Shown here piece after piece: positions 42,162 to 53,247 of a DNA stretch of 64,000 nt. The notes under the pieces are model-generated. The model made no database searches. It worked only from the letters and a program-made list of their open reading frames with translations, and was not told the origin of the DNA. Source of the DNA: Medakamo hakoo (lineage: Eukaryota; Chlorophyta; Trebouxiophyceae; Coccomyxaceae); NCBI GenBank assembly GCA_026636295.1, contig CP089454.1, positions 682,001 to 746,000 of the forward strand, written 5' to 3'. Position 1 is the first letter of the stretch. Each line of letters opens with the position of its first letter. A program made the position numbers and the translations under genes.

Positions 42162-43782
42162 ATGCGTCGCACTCTGACGGTGAGGAGGAGGAGGAGGAGG
42201 AGTGGGATGGTGTGTCCATCGGGCGGCAGTTTGGGGCGGGCGCGCGCCCAGCTCCCGGCGCGCAGTGCTAGCCTCCAGCCTTGTGGGCCCCGTGGCGCCA
42301 GCGTGCAGGCGTCGGACGCCCGAGCCGCGGCCTTGGTAGGCTTGTGCGGGATCTTAACATACGCTGCAGCATGAACAGCATGGGCGGGGCGTCCCAATTC
42401 CGGCCGCGAGCGCCGTGTCGACGAATGCGCGGAGCGGGGGGGGAGGAACGCGTCCGGGCGCTGACGGCCCCCGCCCCTTGTGCCTGTCCCCACCCCACCC
42501 CACCCAGACCCTCGCCGTCACGGCCCTCCTGGCCGGCGCCGCCACCGCCGCGCCGACGTCGGACGAGCCGCTGGCCGCCCTGGCTGAGTCTCGTGGCAAG
42601 ACCAGCAAAGTCACGCTGGCCGACCTGCTGGCGACGCCCGAGGCGGAGGCGAAGAAGCCAAAGGCCGCGCCGGCCGCCACGCCCGTCGCGGCCGCCCCCG
42701 CCGCCGCGGCGCCCAAGCCCGCCGCCAAGCCGGCCGCCGCGCCCGTGAAAACCACGGTCGTCGACGAGGACGCGCCCGTTGAGGAGGACGCGCCCGTCGC
42801 CAAGGCGGCGCCGGCCAAGGCCGCCGCGACGCCCGCGGCCGAGGACGACGCCGCGGACGCGCCGGCCACGCCCGCGCCGACGAAAAAGGCGGCGGCCGCC
42901 ACGACGGCCGCCAAGCCCGCCGCCACGCCCGCGGCCGTCGACGACGATGAAGAGCCCGTCGCCGCCACGCCGCCCAAGGCCACCCCCAAGCCGACGGCCG
43001 CTGCCGCCACGGCGCCCAAGGCCACCCCCAAGCCGACGACCGCTGCCGCCGCCAAGCCGGCTGCCACGCCGGTCGCGGTCGTCGCGGAGCCGGTCGAGCC
43101 CGCGCCCGAAGCCGCGGAGACTGCGGCGCTCAAGCCGGCCGCTGCCGCCAAGCCGGCGCCGGCGCCCCTGGGCACCATCTCCGCCAAGTCCGCGGAACCG
43201 GCGACGACCGCGCCGTCCGCCCGCCCCGTCTCGTCCGTCCTGGCCCAGCGCCTGACGACCGCGGCCGCGCCCGCGCCCGCGCCGGCGGCGAAGAAAAGCA
43301 CGCCCGCCGCGGCCGTGGTCGTGGCCTCTCCCAAGAAGCAGCCCCTGGCTGCCGCGGCCCCCGCGCCCGCGCCGGCGACTAAAAAGGCGGTCGTCGTCGC
43401 TTCCCCGCCCAAAAAACAGCCCCTGGCCGCCGCGGCGCCGGCGCCCAGCCCGGCGCGCGCGAAAGCTGCTGTCGTCGCCGCGCCCGTCCCCACGCAAAAA
43501 TTAGCTGCTGGCGCCCCTGCTCCGGCGCCCGCCAAGAAGGCGGCGGTCGTTGCGTCGGCGCCCAAGCCCGCCCAGCCCCTGGCGGCGGCGCCTGCGGCGG
43601 CCCCCAAAAAACCTGCCGCGGCTGTTGTTGTGGCTCCGGTCGGCGCCAAGCCCGCGCCCAAGCCCCTGGCCGCCGCTGCGCCCGCGCCCGCGCCTGCCAA
43701 GGCCCGCACCGTGACGGCCGTGCCGCTGACCAAGACGGTGGCGACGCCGGTCGTCAAGGCGCCCGCGGCGGCTGAGCCTTGA
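42162..43782 (+). CDS. Secreted Ala/Pro/Lys-rich repetitive protein (arabinogalactan- or cell-wall-like)
   Basis: Two exons, 42162-42179 and 42508-43782 (phase 0), 430 residues. Exon 1 encodes only six residues (MRRTLT) and splices to TLAVTALLAGAATAAP, completing a signal peptide. The rest is low complexity: runs of AP, PA, TP and KP with repeated units of the form KKQPLAAAAPAPAPA and VVVAS-P (at least five copies from about 43280 onward). Abundant AP/SP/TP dipeptides resemble arabinogalactan or extensin-type substrates for prolyl hydroxylation, while the Lys content recalls histone H1; the signal peptide favours the wall option. No enzymatic domain is seen. Family assignment is tentative. 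Confidence 0.7.
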
Positions 43783-44039
43783 AAAGGTGGGGGAGGCATG
43801 AAAGAGGGGGGGGTGGGGGTGGAGGGGGGAGAGAGATGAGGTCCACGCAAGCCAGCCTGTGCCCCCGTGCAGGGGAGCAGCGCCCGCTGGCGGACGTTGA
43901 GAAACTACATTGGAGAGAGAGAAAACGCTGCGCGTGCTTTTGATTGATTTGAACAACACTGTTGTGAGGTTTTTCCGGGTTTTGGGATTTTTTTTTTGAC
44001 ACCCGGGTGTCCGCCCGCCATCCATCCCGCGCGCTGCTC

Positions 44040-44543
44040 TCACTTCTCCTCTGGCAGGCCCGCCTCCGCCCACGCCGTCCACCCGCCCGCCACGTTGATC
44101 ACGTTCGTGTAGCCGGCCTCCGTCAGGGCGGCGGCCGCGGCCGCGCTGCGCCCGCCGCGCAGGCAGGAAATGAGGAACGGGCCGTCCTTGTCCGGGAACG
44201 CCGCGGCCGCGGCGTCCAAAAAGCCGGGCGCCTGCCAATCCGCGTTCTTGGCGCCGGGCGGGTGGCCGCCCGCAAACTCGGCGGGCGTGCGGACGTCCAG
44301 GAGGGGCGTGCCCGCCGCCAGGCGTTCCGCCGCTTCTTTCACGTCGACGGTCTCGAACGCGGCAGGGGGCGGGGTGGATGAGGCCGCTCGAGCGGGGATG
44401 GTCGAGCCGGCCGCCCGCCCGGCGGGCGGCGGCTTGGAACCCGTGGAACCCATGAGCCCACGACGTGGCTTGGTCGTGCACGCGACAGGCTGGTGGCGCA
44501 GGAAGGCGCGCGGCGGGGTGGAGAGCAGGGCGCGGAGGAGCAT
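44040..44543 (-). CDS. Single-domain rhodanese/sulfurtransferase, organelle-targeted
   Basis: Single exon, 167 residues. The C-terminal 110 residues are a rhodanese domain: LLDVRTPAEFAGGHPPGA, the active-site loop ISCLRGGRS with the catalytic Cys, AAALTEAGYTNVINVAGGWTAWAEAGLP. The N-terminal 50 residues (Arg, Ser, Thr, Pro, Ala-rich, almost no acids) resemble a plastid or mitochondrial targeting peptide. It is like plant STR14-STR18 proteins; the sulfur acceptor is unknown. It is divergent from the next gene by 106 bp. Confidence 0.9.
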   Translation of the reverse strand: MLLRALLSTPPRAFLRHQPVACTTKPRRGLMGSTGSKPPPAGRAAGSTIPARAASSTPPPAAFETVDVKEAAERLAAGTPLLDVRTPAEFAGGHPPGAKNADWQAPGFLDAAAAAFPDKDGPFLISCLRGGRSAAAAAALTEAGYTNVINVAGGWTAWAEAGLPEEK

Positions 44544-44649
44544 TCGTTGTTTTCGTCGCGGGTGTATTGCAGAGTGAAAAAACAGGGCGCGGGCCGAGTG
44601 TGCTTTGCTCCAGACCTTTCTTGGGGCGCCCACTGCGCCATTCCGAACG

Positions 44650-45492
44650 ATGCTCCGCCGCGCCGCCACCGACGCGGCCGCCAGGGCGCAGGCCTGGATC
44701 TGCCCCACCGCCTTGGAAGCCCGCCTGGCGTCCTCATCAACAGCCGCTTCCTCTGCTGCTGCTGTGCCGGCGCTGGCCACGACGCCGTCGCCGCCGCCCG
44801 TCGTCCAGGATGCGCGCGCCCTGCGCGACGCGCGCGTGGCTCATAAAGCTGCCATGAAAGGTGCGGATTGATGGCAGGGTTTGCGATGCAGGGTGGCACT
44901 GTGGGGCGTCGGCACGGCGCGGCGCTGGCAAGGGGGCGCTCTCGCGCCGTCGATCGGTGCTGCCCCGGCTCAACCTGCCCCCCTCCCCCGTCCTCCAGAC
45001 CTCCGTAAAAAATGGGCGACCGAAGCCGCGGCGAAAGCCGCCCGCGCGGCCGCTGCGTCCGAAGCACGGGCCGCCCGTGCGGCTGCCCGCCATGCGGCCA
45101 CGCTGGCGGCCAAAGCCGCGCGCAAAGCGGCCGTTGCGGCCGCACCTGCCCGGTCGCACGCGGCCGCCGACACGGCCGCCGCCCAAGCCGCGGCTGCAGC
45201 GCGCGCCTCGGCCTGGCGGTCGGCTGTCGCAGCTGTACAGGCGTCTGACGCCGCCACTCGCCGTGACCGCCTGCTCGCCGCGTCCGTGCACTGGATCGGG
45301 GACGACCCGGCCGCCATTGCCGCGCGCGCGGAGGAGGCGCTGCGCCACCCGGTGCCGCTGTTCCCGGGGGACGCCGTGCCGGGCGCCAGTGGCGGGGGCG
45401 GGCGGCGTGAGTCGAGGTGGAGTCCGCGTGGTGAGGGTGAGGGCGTGGGCAGGGGCGGGCAGCAGCAGCCGGAGCCGCCAGGGTACGCGTGA
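44650..45492 (+). CDS. Ala/Arg-rich coiled-coil protein, probably organellar; function unknown
   Basis: Two exons, 44650-44860 and 44999-45492 (phase 1), 234 residues. The N-terminus (MLRRAATDAAARAQAW) fits a mitochondrial presequence. A block RDARVAHKAAMKDLRKKWATEAAAK crosses the splice and leads into a long Ala/Arg helix, then RRDRLLAASVHWIGDDPAAIAARAEEAL and a Pro/Gly tail. The architecture (presequence, basic helix, short conserved end) recalls mitochondrial small-subunit protein mS26, but the match is weak and I do not assign it. Confidence 0.65.
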
Positions 45493-45546
45493 GAGATGGA
45501 CACAGGAGGTGTGACAGCAGTTTTTTTTTTTTAACCTCCCACGTTT

Positions 45547-47214
45547 TCAGCCCTCCTCCCTCAACGCCGCCACGGCCGCTTCCAGGACGGGCACCCACTG
45601 CGCCCAGTGGCTCCCGCCCTGACAGTACGCCGCAAACGGCTCCCTCAGCGGCCCGTCCGCACTCATCTCGCCCGTGGACCCGTCAATGAACGTGCCGTCC
45701 CCGAAAATGACGGGGTCTGCATACCCAGCCGTCGCGGCCGGCTCCGGGCGCACGTAGCTGCCGACGGGCGACGCGGCTTGGACGGCCCTGCAGAATGCAA
45801 CCAGTTTGGCGGGGCTGCCCAGCCGAACCGCGGTGATGAAGGGCCAGGGCCCGTGCGAGCCGGACGCCGGGTCGGCGTGGCCCCACCCGGCCCGGGCCGC
45901 GACGGCCGCGACCAGGCGCCCGCCCTTGAGCGCCTCCCCGACCGTGTGCGGCGCCATGTGCAGGCCCTGGAACAGGAGGCGCAGCGTCACCCCGTCGACC
46001 GCGCCGGCGTCGAGGCCAATGCCCGGCGCGGTCAGGCGGGCGGACGCGGACGCCACGAGGTCGGGGCGGCCGGCGACGTACCCGCCAGCTGGCGCGACCG
46101 TGCCGCCCGGCGCCTTGATGAGGGAGCCCATGACCAGGTCCGCGCCCACGTGGCCGGGCTCGGACCCCTCCGTGAACTCGCCGTAGCAGTTGTCGACGGC
46201 CACGACGGGCGTGCGGCCGGCGCGGAAGGCGGCCGGCCCGCCCAGGGCGTCCGTCGCCGCCCGCACCGTGTCCACCACCTCCCCAATCTCGGCAATCGAC
46301 AGCGTGCGCCGGGGCGCGTACCCGCACGACCGCTGGACGAGGACGAGGCGCGTGGTGCTGTCGATGGCGGCCGCCAGCGCGGCGTGGTCGATGCGGCCAC
46401 TGGACGGGTCCAGCTCCACCTGGCGGTACGACACGCCCCACTCGGCCAGGGAGCCGGCGCCCGGGTCGCCCCGCCCGTCCAGGCCGATGACCTCCTCGAG
46501 CGTGTCGTACGGCGCGCCCGCCGCGGCGAGGAGCGTGTCGCCGGGGCGCAGCGCCCCGAACAGCGCGGCCGCGATGGCGTGCGTGCCGGACACAAAGTGC
46601 GGGCGGACGATGGCGGCCGGCGTGCCCAGCAGGGACGCGGCGAGGCCGTCGAGCGCGGCCCGGCCGGCGTCGCCTTTGCCATACCCCGTCGACCCGGCGA
46701 AGTGGTGGGGCCCGATGCGGGCGGCCGCGAAGGCGGCTTGGGCGCGGCGCACGTTGGTTGCGATCAGGGCGTCGATGGACGCGAAGTCGGAGGCGCAGGA
46801 CGCGACGCAGGCGGCGACCTTGTGTGCATGGGATGGAGGAGGGTGAAGGTGGTGAGGGGGCGCTGGTTGGGGGACCAAAAAAAAACGCATGCGGACGGCC
46901 GCCGGTAGGGGACACCAGCAGGCCCTCCGGCATGGCATGTTCCACATGCTCAGACGCCCGCACGTCACGCGTACACCACCTGCCCTCACCAGCTCTTCCG
47001 GCGACTCGTCCGCGCCCGCACGTGGCGGTTCTTTGACCGCGACGGCGGCAGCCGACGGCAGCGAAACAGCGACACTGCTTCCGTCACCACCAGCCCCACT
47101 CCACCGGGCCCGGTTGGCGGACCGCCCTTCTCCGTGGACGACCACAGCGCGGGCCCGGTGTCGCCTTAGGCAAAGGTGGGGCGGTCCGCACGGGCGGGCC
47201 TTGCACGCCCACAT
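45547..47214 (-). CDS. PLP enzyme of the methionine gamma-lyase / aluminium-resistance family
   Basis: Two exons on the minus strand, 47214-46990 and 46818-45547 (phase 0), 498 residues. Exon 2 is the PF06838-type domain: QAAFAAARIGPHHFAGSTGYG, RPHFVSGTHAIAAALFGALRPGD, PYDTLEEVIGL, AVDNCYGEFTEGSEP, and MGSLIKAPGGTVAPAGGY with the Schiff-base Lys. The family occurs in bacteria and algae and is annotated as cystathionine beta-lyase-like or aluminium resistance; the substrate is not established. Exon 1 gives a presequence-like N-terminus ending SPEEL, which fits the family start. The ATG lies only 52 bp after the stop of the upstream same-strand helicase gene, so the start is the least certain part. 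Confidence 0.85.
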   Translation of the reverse strand: MWACKARPCGPPHLCLRRHRARAVVVHGEGRSANRARWSGAGGDGSSVAVSLPSAAAVAVKEPPRAGADESPEELVRAGGVRVTCGRLSMWNMPCRRACWCPLPAAVRMRFFLVPQPAPPHHLHPPPSHAHKVAACVASCASDFASIDALIATNVRRAQAAFAAARIGPHHFAGSTGYGKGDAGRAALDGLAASLLGTPAAIVRPHFVSGTHAIAAALFGALRPGDTLLAAAGAPYDTLEEVIGLDGRGDPGAGSLAEWGVSYRQVELDPSSGRIDHAALAAAIDSTTRLVLVQRSCGYAPRRTLSIAEIGEVVDTVRAATDALGGPAAFRAGRTPVVAVDNCYGEFTEGSEPGHVGADLVMGSLIKAPGGTVAPAGGYVAGRPDLVASASARLTAPGIGLDAGAVDGVTLRLLFQGLHMAPHTVGEALKGGRLVAAVAARAGWGHADPASGSHGPWPFITAVRLGSPAKLVAFCRAVQAASPVGSYVRPEPAATAGYADPVIFGDGTFIDGSTGEMSADGPLREPFAAYCQGGSHWAQWVPVLEAAVAALREEG

Positions 47215-47266
47215 TGGATGTGTTTGGGGGCTAGTAAATACAAAACTACACACTGTGAAACAAAAC

Positions 47267-49858
47267 CTACACGCCGCCGCCCTGGAAATAGTGCGGCGCC
47301 GCACCCCGCAACACGCCCACGTCGACGACCAGGACGTCGGCCATGCCGTACCACCCACCCCTGTCCGGCACCGCAGAGCCAAACAGGACCAGCGGCGGCG
47401 CACCGCCCGCCAGCACGGACGCCTTGTGCAGGCGCAGGCGTGGCGGCGGCTGGGACCCCCCCCGCCCGCGTCCGCCGCCGTCCAGGGGGCGGACCAGTCG
47501 ATACGCGGCCGCCCCTCCGGGCGCGCCCGCCTCGTCCACCAGCACGGCCGCGTTGACAAACAGGCCGGCAGCCAGGGCGGCCACGACCGCGCCCGCGGCG
47601 GCCTTGGCGCCGCCGGCCGGCGGGTCGGCCAGGGCAGCGCGTCCGTCCACGGTCGCGGCCATCCCCACCCGCCGGGCGTGCGCCCGGACCTGGCCCGCTA
47701 TGTCCGCCGCCCGCAGCAGGGCCCTGTTGTCCAGGCCATTGACTCCCGCCCACGCGGAGCGGGAGGAGGGCTTGGGCCCGCCCGCAGCGTGCCAGGCCCG
47801 CCACGCGTTGAGGTGGGTGACCCAATCGCCTTCCGCGGCCGCAAACCGGGCTTTGGCCGCCGCCAGGCCGGCCGCGCTGCCGCCCGCCGCCGCGCGGGAC
47901 CAGATGCCGCGCACGGAGGCGAGGGCCAGCGCTGCTGCCACTGCATCGATGACGGCCGGGTCGCGCGTCTGGCCCGCGGCGACGAGCGCCGCGGCCCAGC
48001 GCGGGTCGGGGAGCGGCAGCTCGGCCGCCTGTTCGCCCGCCGCCGTCAGCGACGCGCCGTCGTCGGCCACCAAGCCCAGGGCGTGCAGGGTTTCCAGGCC
48101 CCGCGCCGCCGACGACGACGGCGGGCGAGCCGGCCAGGGAAAGGCCAGGGCGTCGCCCACGCCCAGGGCCGCGAGCAGGAGGAGCGTCGGGCAGAGGTCG
48201 GAGCCGCGGGCGGCCGGCGGCGGGCGCGGCTCGAGCGCCGCGCACGCGTCGGCCGTCGCCAGGCGGACGCAGACGCCCGGGCGGTCGCCGGCCGCCCCGC
48301 CCACAGCGTACGCTGCGCGCACGCCCGCCGTGGCGCGAGATATGGGCGCCACCCCACTCGCGTCCAGGCCGGTCGACGGGTCCCACCCGCGCTGCCAGGC
48401 GAGCAGCGAGTCGACGACCGCGGTGACGCCGCCAAAGCCGGCCCGGCCGCCGTCGACCACGCCGCCGACGGTGACAATGGCGCGGCGGGTGGGCCACGAC
48501 GGGGACAGGGCGGACTCGACTTCGTCCCGCCCCACGCCGCCGTGCAGGCGGGCGATGGCCAGGGACGGGGCGCGGCCGCGTTTGGGCGCGCGCCCGCCCG
48601 GTCCGCCACCGCCGCGCCCGCCCTCCTCGCCGCCCACCCGCTCCTGCAGCGCGGCCGCCACGGCGTCCACGTCGCCGGGGAGGGGCAAGACCACGAGAAT
48701 GTCGCCTGGCCGGTCAGAGGCGTGCAGCGCCAGGACGGCGTCGACGGCGGCGGCCACGACGTCGGGCACGGGCGCGGTGCAGACTTGGATGGAGGGCGAG
48801 TAGGGTTCATGGGTGGACAGCGGCGGGAGGGCCAGCACCGTCGCGGCGGACGACGGGCCCAGACCGGACCCGCCTGCGCCACGCCCTCCTCCGTCGCTCC
48901 GCCACCCAAAGTAGCGGGCCAGGGGCAGGGCGGCGCCCGCATCGTCCGCCGTCAACACGAGCCGCAGGTCCGGGCGGCGGGGCAGGACCCGGGCCAGGGC
49001 GCCGAGGAGCGCGTCGGTGCACAGCGGCCGCGGCTCGCCGCTGCCGCCCAGGGACACCACGACCAGCCCGCACCGCGTGAACAGCGGGTCGGTCAGCGCG
49101 CTGCGCAGCAGGGTGTCACCGCCGTAGTACACGATGGACGTGCCGCCGCCGGGCACGGCGGCGGCCTCAGGGGGGGAGAGCACGGCCTCAAAGGGGATGG
49201 CGTACCCGACGCGCCCGCCCACGTGGCCCCCGCCCACGTGACCGCCGCCGCCGCCGCCCGGTCCGTCGGCAGCGAGCGCCGCGGCGGCCATGGCGCCGGA
49301 AGGGGTGGGGAGGGCGACGGCGATGGACAGGCCCGGCGGCGCCCAGCCCGCGTCGGCGAGGAGGGTGGGCAGCTGGGATGGGGGGTGGGGGGACGGGGGG
49401 TGAGGAGGGGGGAGGGATGGCCGTGCAAGGCGCCTTTGCGGGGTCTCCCAGCCACGCCTGAGAGAACGCACCACCGTCGTCTTGCCGGACCCGGGCGGAG
49501 CGATGACCACCGTGACGGCGTGGGCCTCCACGGCGAAGAGGAGGGCGTCCCTGTGAGGGGTGGGGGTGGGGGTGGGGGTGGCGTGACGTGATGTCGGGGA
49601 GGGTGGGCACTCCTCCCCCCTGTGGTTTCAGGCCGCACGCGCGCGCGCGCTCCCCGCCGTCCGTCCGTACCTGTGCCGTGAGATGGCCTTGGCGGTCGGA
49701 GGAATCAGTCCGTCCCCGCCGCCACGCCCGCCAGGCCTGTGCGTGACGGGCGGCCCCGCTGCCGCGTTTGGTCCGATGCCCTCACGGTCAGTCGCCGCGG
49801 CCAGGGAGAAGCGCAGGCCAAAGGCCGCGCCCGTGGGGCGGCGCAGGCCGCCAGACAT
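47267..49858 (-). CDS. DHX35-like DEAH helicase paralogue with eroded catalytic motifs
   Basis: Three exons on the minus strand: 49858-49671, 49550-49472, 49372-47267; 790 residues. The order matches DHX35-type spliceosomal DEAH helicases: N-terminal helix (AISRHRDALLFAVEAHAVTVVIA), Walker A PPGSGKTT (K86), APVPDVVAAAVDAVLALHASDRPGDILVVLP, winged-helix/ratchet region (ALGLVADDGASLTAAG, AEGDWVTHLNAW), and the OB-fold end (LHKASVLAGG ... DVGVLRGAAPHYFQ). Motif II, expected DEAH, reads VVVSLGGSGEP (about residue 194); motif III SAT is TAD; motif VI, expected QRxGRxGR, reads VRAAYAVGGA (about 439). Frame, length and splicing are intact, so this looks like a maintained pseudo-helicase rather than a broken gene. 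Confidence 0.8.
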
Positions 49859-50100
49859 GGTGGAGGCGGGTCCTGTGTGTTTCACGGGCGGGGCACCCCG
49901 CACGGGGGGCACGGCGCCACCAGAGAAAGGCACGCACGCCTGTTTTTTTGTCGTGCCTCTGCACACACGCGCCCCGACCGATGCGACTCACCACTCTGCA
50001 AACATAAAAAAAACACCGCGGCGGTGCGGGAGCCCTTCCCCGCTACCACAACTCCTCGCCCTCGCGAGAGCAGCAGCGGCGGTGGCTTAGCAGTAGCGCG
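49859..50100. promoter_or_regulatory. Divergent promoter region, pseudo-helicase gene / low-complexity gene
   Basis: 242 bp between start codons with short A and T runs near 49940-50015. No named element was recognised. Confidence 0.3.
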
Positions 50101-52797
50101 ATGCTGCTCCGTGCGCCGGCGAAAGGCCTCGGCAACGACGTGGGCTCGGCCGGTCACGCGTGCCGGCCCGCGGTCGCGGCCGACGCCGACGTGCTTTCGC
50201 ACCTGGCCGCGCATGCGGCCGCCGCGTCCTTCGCATCCCCAGTCTCCGCCATTTCAAGGGGAGCGGGCGTAGTAGCTGATGCTGCCGACGGTTGGACCGT
50301 GGCGGCAAGTCCCGACGGGCTGGTTGCCGCGGCGAAAGGGTGCGTGTGGGGCGCCGAGTGGCGGCCGTGCGGCGGGTGCCGCTGAGGGCAGGTTGTTGGG
50401 GCTTGAACGGCCTTCCACCGCTTGACAAGGCTTGTGGTCGCCTTGTTCTAGCCCTGCGTGGTGGCTGTGCGAGGGCGCCGGACCCGGAGGGCCACTTCCG
50501 AGACGAGTGTTGCGACGCACGGGCGCTGGGTCTTTGGCCAACACACTCTCACTTTTTGCCATTCCTCCTCCCACACGCAGGCACATCACACACGAACAGA
50601 TGGCCGCCCTGGCGGTCGAGGTCGGCGCCCGGCCCACGGTGAGTGGGTGGGAAGTGTGGCGGAGAGGAGGGTGAGGCAGAGAAAAACGACGGGGCGGCCG
50701 CGAGCGCAAAAAAAAAAAGCGGCACCGGCGCCTTGCCGCCACCCACACACCCACACCCACACCCTCACTCTGATCTCATGCGGCACGCGCCCCCCCTCTC
50801 CCCCGCTCTCCCTCGCACACACACCCACGCCCCAGCCGCCCACGCTGGCCGCCCTCGCCCTGGCCCTGTACGCCTGCCCGTCCGCGGACCCGCCCGCCCT
50901 GGCCCCACGCCTCGCCCGGTCGGGCGCGGGCGGGTGGGCGGTCGCACTGTTTGACGCGGGCGCCGAGCGCGCGCTCGCGGCCGTGTGCCCGGCGTCGGGG
51001 GCGGACGGCCCGGGCGGACCGCCGTCCCTCACCGAAGCCCGGGCGGCGGAGGACGGGTCCATGCTGATCGCGTCGCCCGCGCCAGGCGGCGGCGCGGCGG
51101 CGACGGACGCGGGCGCCGTGGACGGCGCGAGCGGCCTGCCCGCCGGCGCCCACCACGGCCGGGCGATCCCGCCCGGCCACGCCAAGTGGGGCTGGCGCGC
51201 CGCGGCCGTGCCGTACGCGTCGGCTCCCCCGTCGCCGCCCGCCGCCCCTGCCGCATGCCGGGTCGGCGGCATCAACCCTGCGGCGGCGGCGGCGGCGGCG
51301 GCGGCCGCCATGGCGGGCCTGCGGCCGACGTCCGCGCCCGCGCCCGTCGCGGTGCCAGGCGCCGCGGCGGCGCCGCTGACCCCGCGCGGCGCGGCCGGCC
51401 CGGCCTCCGTGCCCGCTTCGCCGGGCGTCCACTTCCCGCCCGCCTCGCCCCTGCCTGACGGCGTGCGGCGCACACGCCGTGGCAAACGGGCGGGGCGCGG
51501 CGTGCGCGAACGGGCGGCCGCGAGCTTAGACCTCGTCCGCCCGGGCTCGAGCGTCGGGGGCAGCCTTCCGCCCGCCTCCCTCCCCGGTCCGGGGCTGTTC
51601 TGGGGCGGATCGGCTCGGCCGTGTGCGCCCGGCGCCGCGCCTGGCACCTCCCTGCCCACGCACGCGGGCTTGGCCGGCGTCGGCTCCTGGCGGGCGGGCG
51701 GGGGCGGCGGTGGGTGCGGCACCCCGCGCGCGCCGCCGCCGCCGCCGGCCGTGCCCGTCGCCACGTCCACGCCCACGACCCCGCCGCCCACGCCGGCCGG
51801 CTCTGTGGCGCTGCCGGCGCCCGCCCTGGGCTCCACGCCCATTCTCCGCGCCGCCGCCGCGGGCGTGGCGGGCGCGGTGCCTGCTGGCGGCGCCAGCCTG
51901 CCGCCCGCCTCCCCACTCGCCGGCCGGTCTGCACCCGGCCGGGCCGACGCGGATGGCTGGTGGCGCGGCGGCGGCGGCGTTGGTGGAGGCGGGGGCGGGC
52001 ACGGGCCGCCCGCCGCGGCGGCGCCCCGCCCCGCGCGGGCGGACGCGACGCGCGCTTCGTGGGACCACCCCCACAGCTTCCACCGGTCCCACCACCACGC
52101 CCACTTCACCGGCCCGCCGCCGTCGTCGACGCCGGGGCAGCAGAGCGTCACGGTGCGGTTCCTGTACCCGCAAGGCGCGCCTGCCGGTGGGAGCAGTGCG
52201 GCCAACACGCCCGCCGTGGGCGGCGCGGCGCCGCCGCCGTCGCCGGCGTCGGTGGTCGGCGCGGCGACGCCCGCCGCGCCGCCCGCCCCCGCCCCGCCGC
52301 CGCCTCCCGCGCCCGCCGCCGTCGTCGCGGCCGCCGCCCGTAAAATGAGCACGCCGGACGCGATCGATGCGGCCCGGGCGGAGGCGCGGGCGGCGGCGGG
52401 CGCGCCCGCGTCCCCGGCCGCGCACCCTGCCGCCCGCACCGAGGAAGGCTTTGTCGTGGGGGGGCCGCCCGACGACGGCAGCGGCGGCGGCGCGCCGTCT
52501 TCTGGCGCGAACACGCCGGCGTCGACGGGCGCGGGCACGCCCCGCGCGGCGACGACGGGCCGGCGCCCCATGAAGAGAGTCCCGTCGTCCCTGTCGATGG
52601 CGCTGGCGGCTGCCGCGGCCGCCACGAGTGCCGACGCGCCACCTGGCGCCCAGACGTCCGACCCGTCCCCGCCGTCGGCGAGCTTGCGCCGGCTGCGGCT
52701 CAGCCCCGAACACCGTGCGCCGAGCTGCACGGACCTGGTGTCCGCGGGTGCGGTGGGCGCGGGCGAGGGCCCGCCGCCGCCGCTGGAAACCTGTTGA
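50101..52797 (+). CDS. Large low-complexity protein of unknown function
   Basis: Three exons: 50101-50339, 50581-50638, 50836-52797; phases 2 and 0; 752 residues. I do not recognise a family. Residues 1-180 look globular and helical (SHLAAHAAAASFASPVSA, HITHEQMAALAVEVGARP, TLAALALALYACPSADP, GGWAVALFDAGAERALAAV). The remainder is Pro/Ala/Gly/Ser-rich and probably disordered, with islands such as RGKRAGRG-type basic patches, a His-rich stretch (HPHSFHRSHHHAHF) followed by VTVRFLYPQGAP, and RRPMKRVPSSLSMAL near the C-terminus. These islands may be short binding motifs. Splice choice is supported by consistent phases and good GT/AG contexts only. Confidence 0.65.
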
Positions 52798-53247
52798 AAA
52801 AAGGGTTGAAGCGTGTGTTTTATTTTTTTTCATTTTTGGAGCATTGTTGTGTTCGATTTTTTACCCCTGTGTGCCCGCCCGCTCTGTGAGACAGCGAGTG
52901 TGTGTTGTGTGAGCGAACGCGCGTCCCAAAACAATGAGAGTGAGCGAGAGAGCGCGCGCGCTCGAGTGAGATGCGAGAGAGAGAGAGAGAGAGAGAGCGG
53001 GAGAAAAAAACTTCCAACCCAGCCCGCCCGTCCCCGTGTTACGAAGCAATGTTCGACTCATTTTTTCACATGCATGACACGACAATTACACACAGTGGGG
53101 ACCGAGGCACGTGGGCGGGCGGCCCCATCGCCGCGTTGAACTCATCACACACGCACGCGGCCGGGGATCCCCGGGGGGGGGTTAAAGAATAAGGGGACAG
53201 GGAAAAAAAAACGATGCTACGAAAAAAAGGGAAGGAAAGGAAAGGGC
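52798..53247. other. 450-bp convergent intergenic spacer
   Basis: It lies between two converging stop codons. Seen: T runs at 52820-52865, a GA microsatellite at about 52975-52996, and a perfect 14-bp palindrome CCGGGGATCCCCGG at 53161-53174. A B-box-like GTTCGACTC (53051-53059) has no matching tRNA fold around it. No gene was recognised. Confidence 0.6.

Noticed and set aside
42508-43782. Histone H1 reading of the Ala/Pro/Lys-rich gene
   Set aside because: There is no globular winged-helix H1 domain, and a spliced signal peptide precedes the repeats.
53040-53075. B-box-like GTTCGACTC suggesting a tRNA
   Set aside because: No acceptor, D or T stem can be formed around it and no A box lies upstream; the match is isolated.
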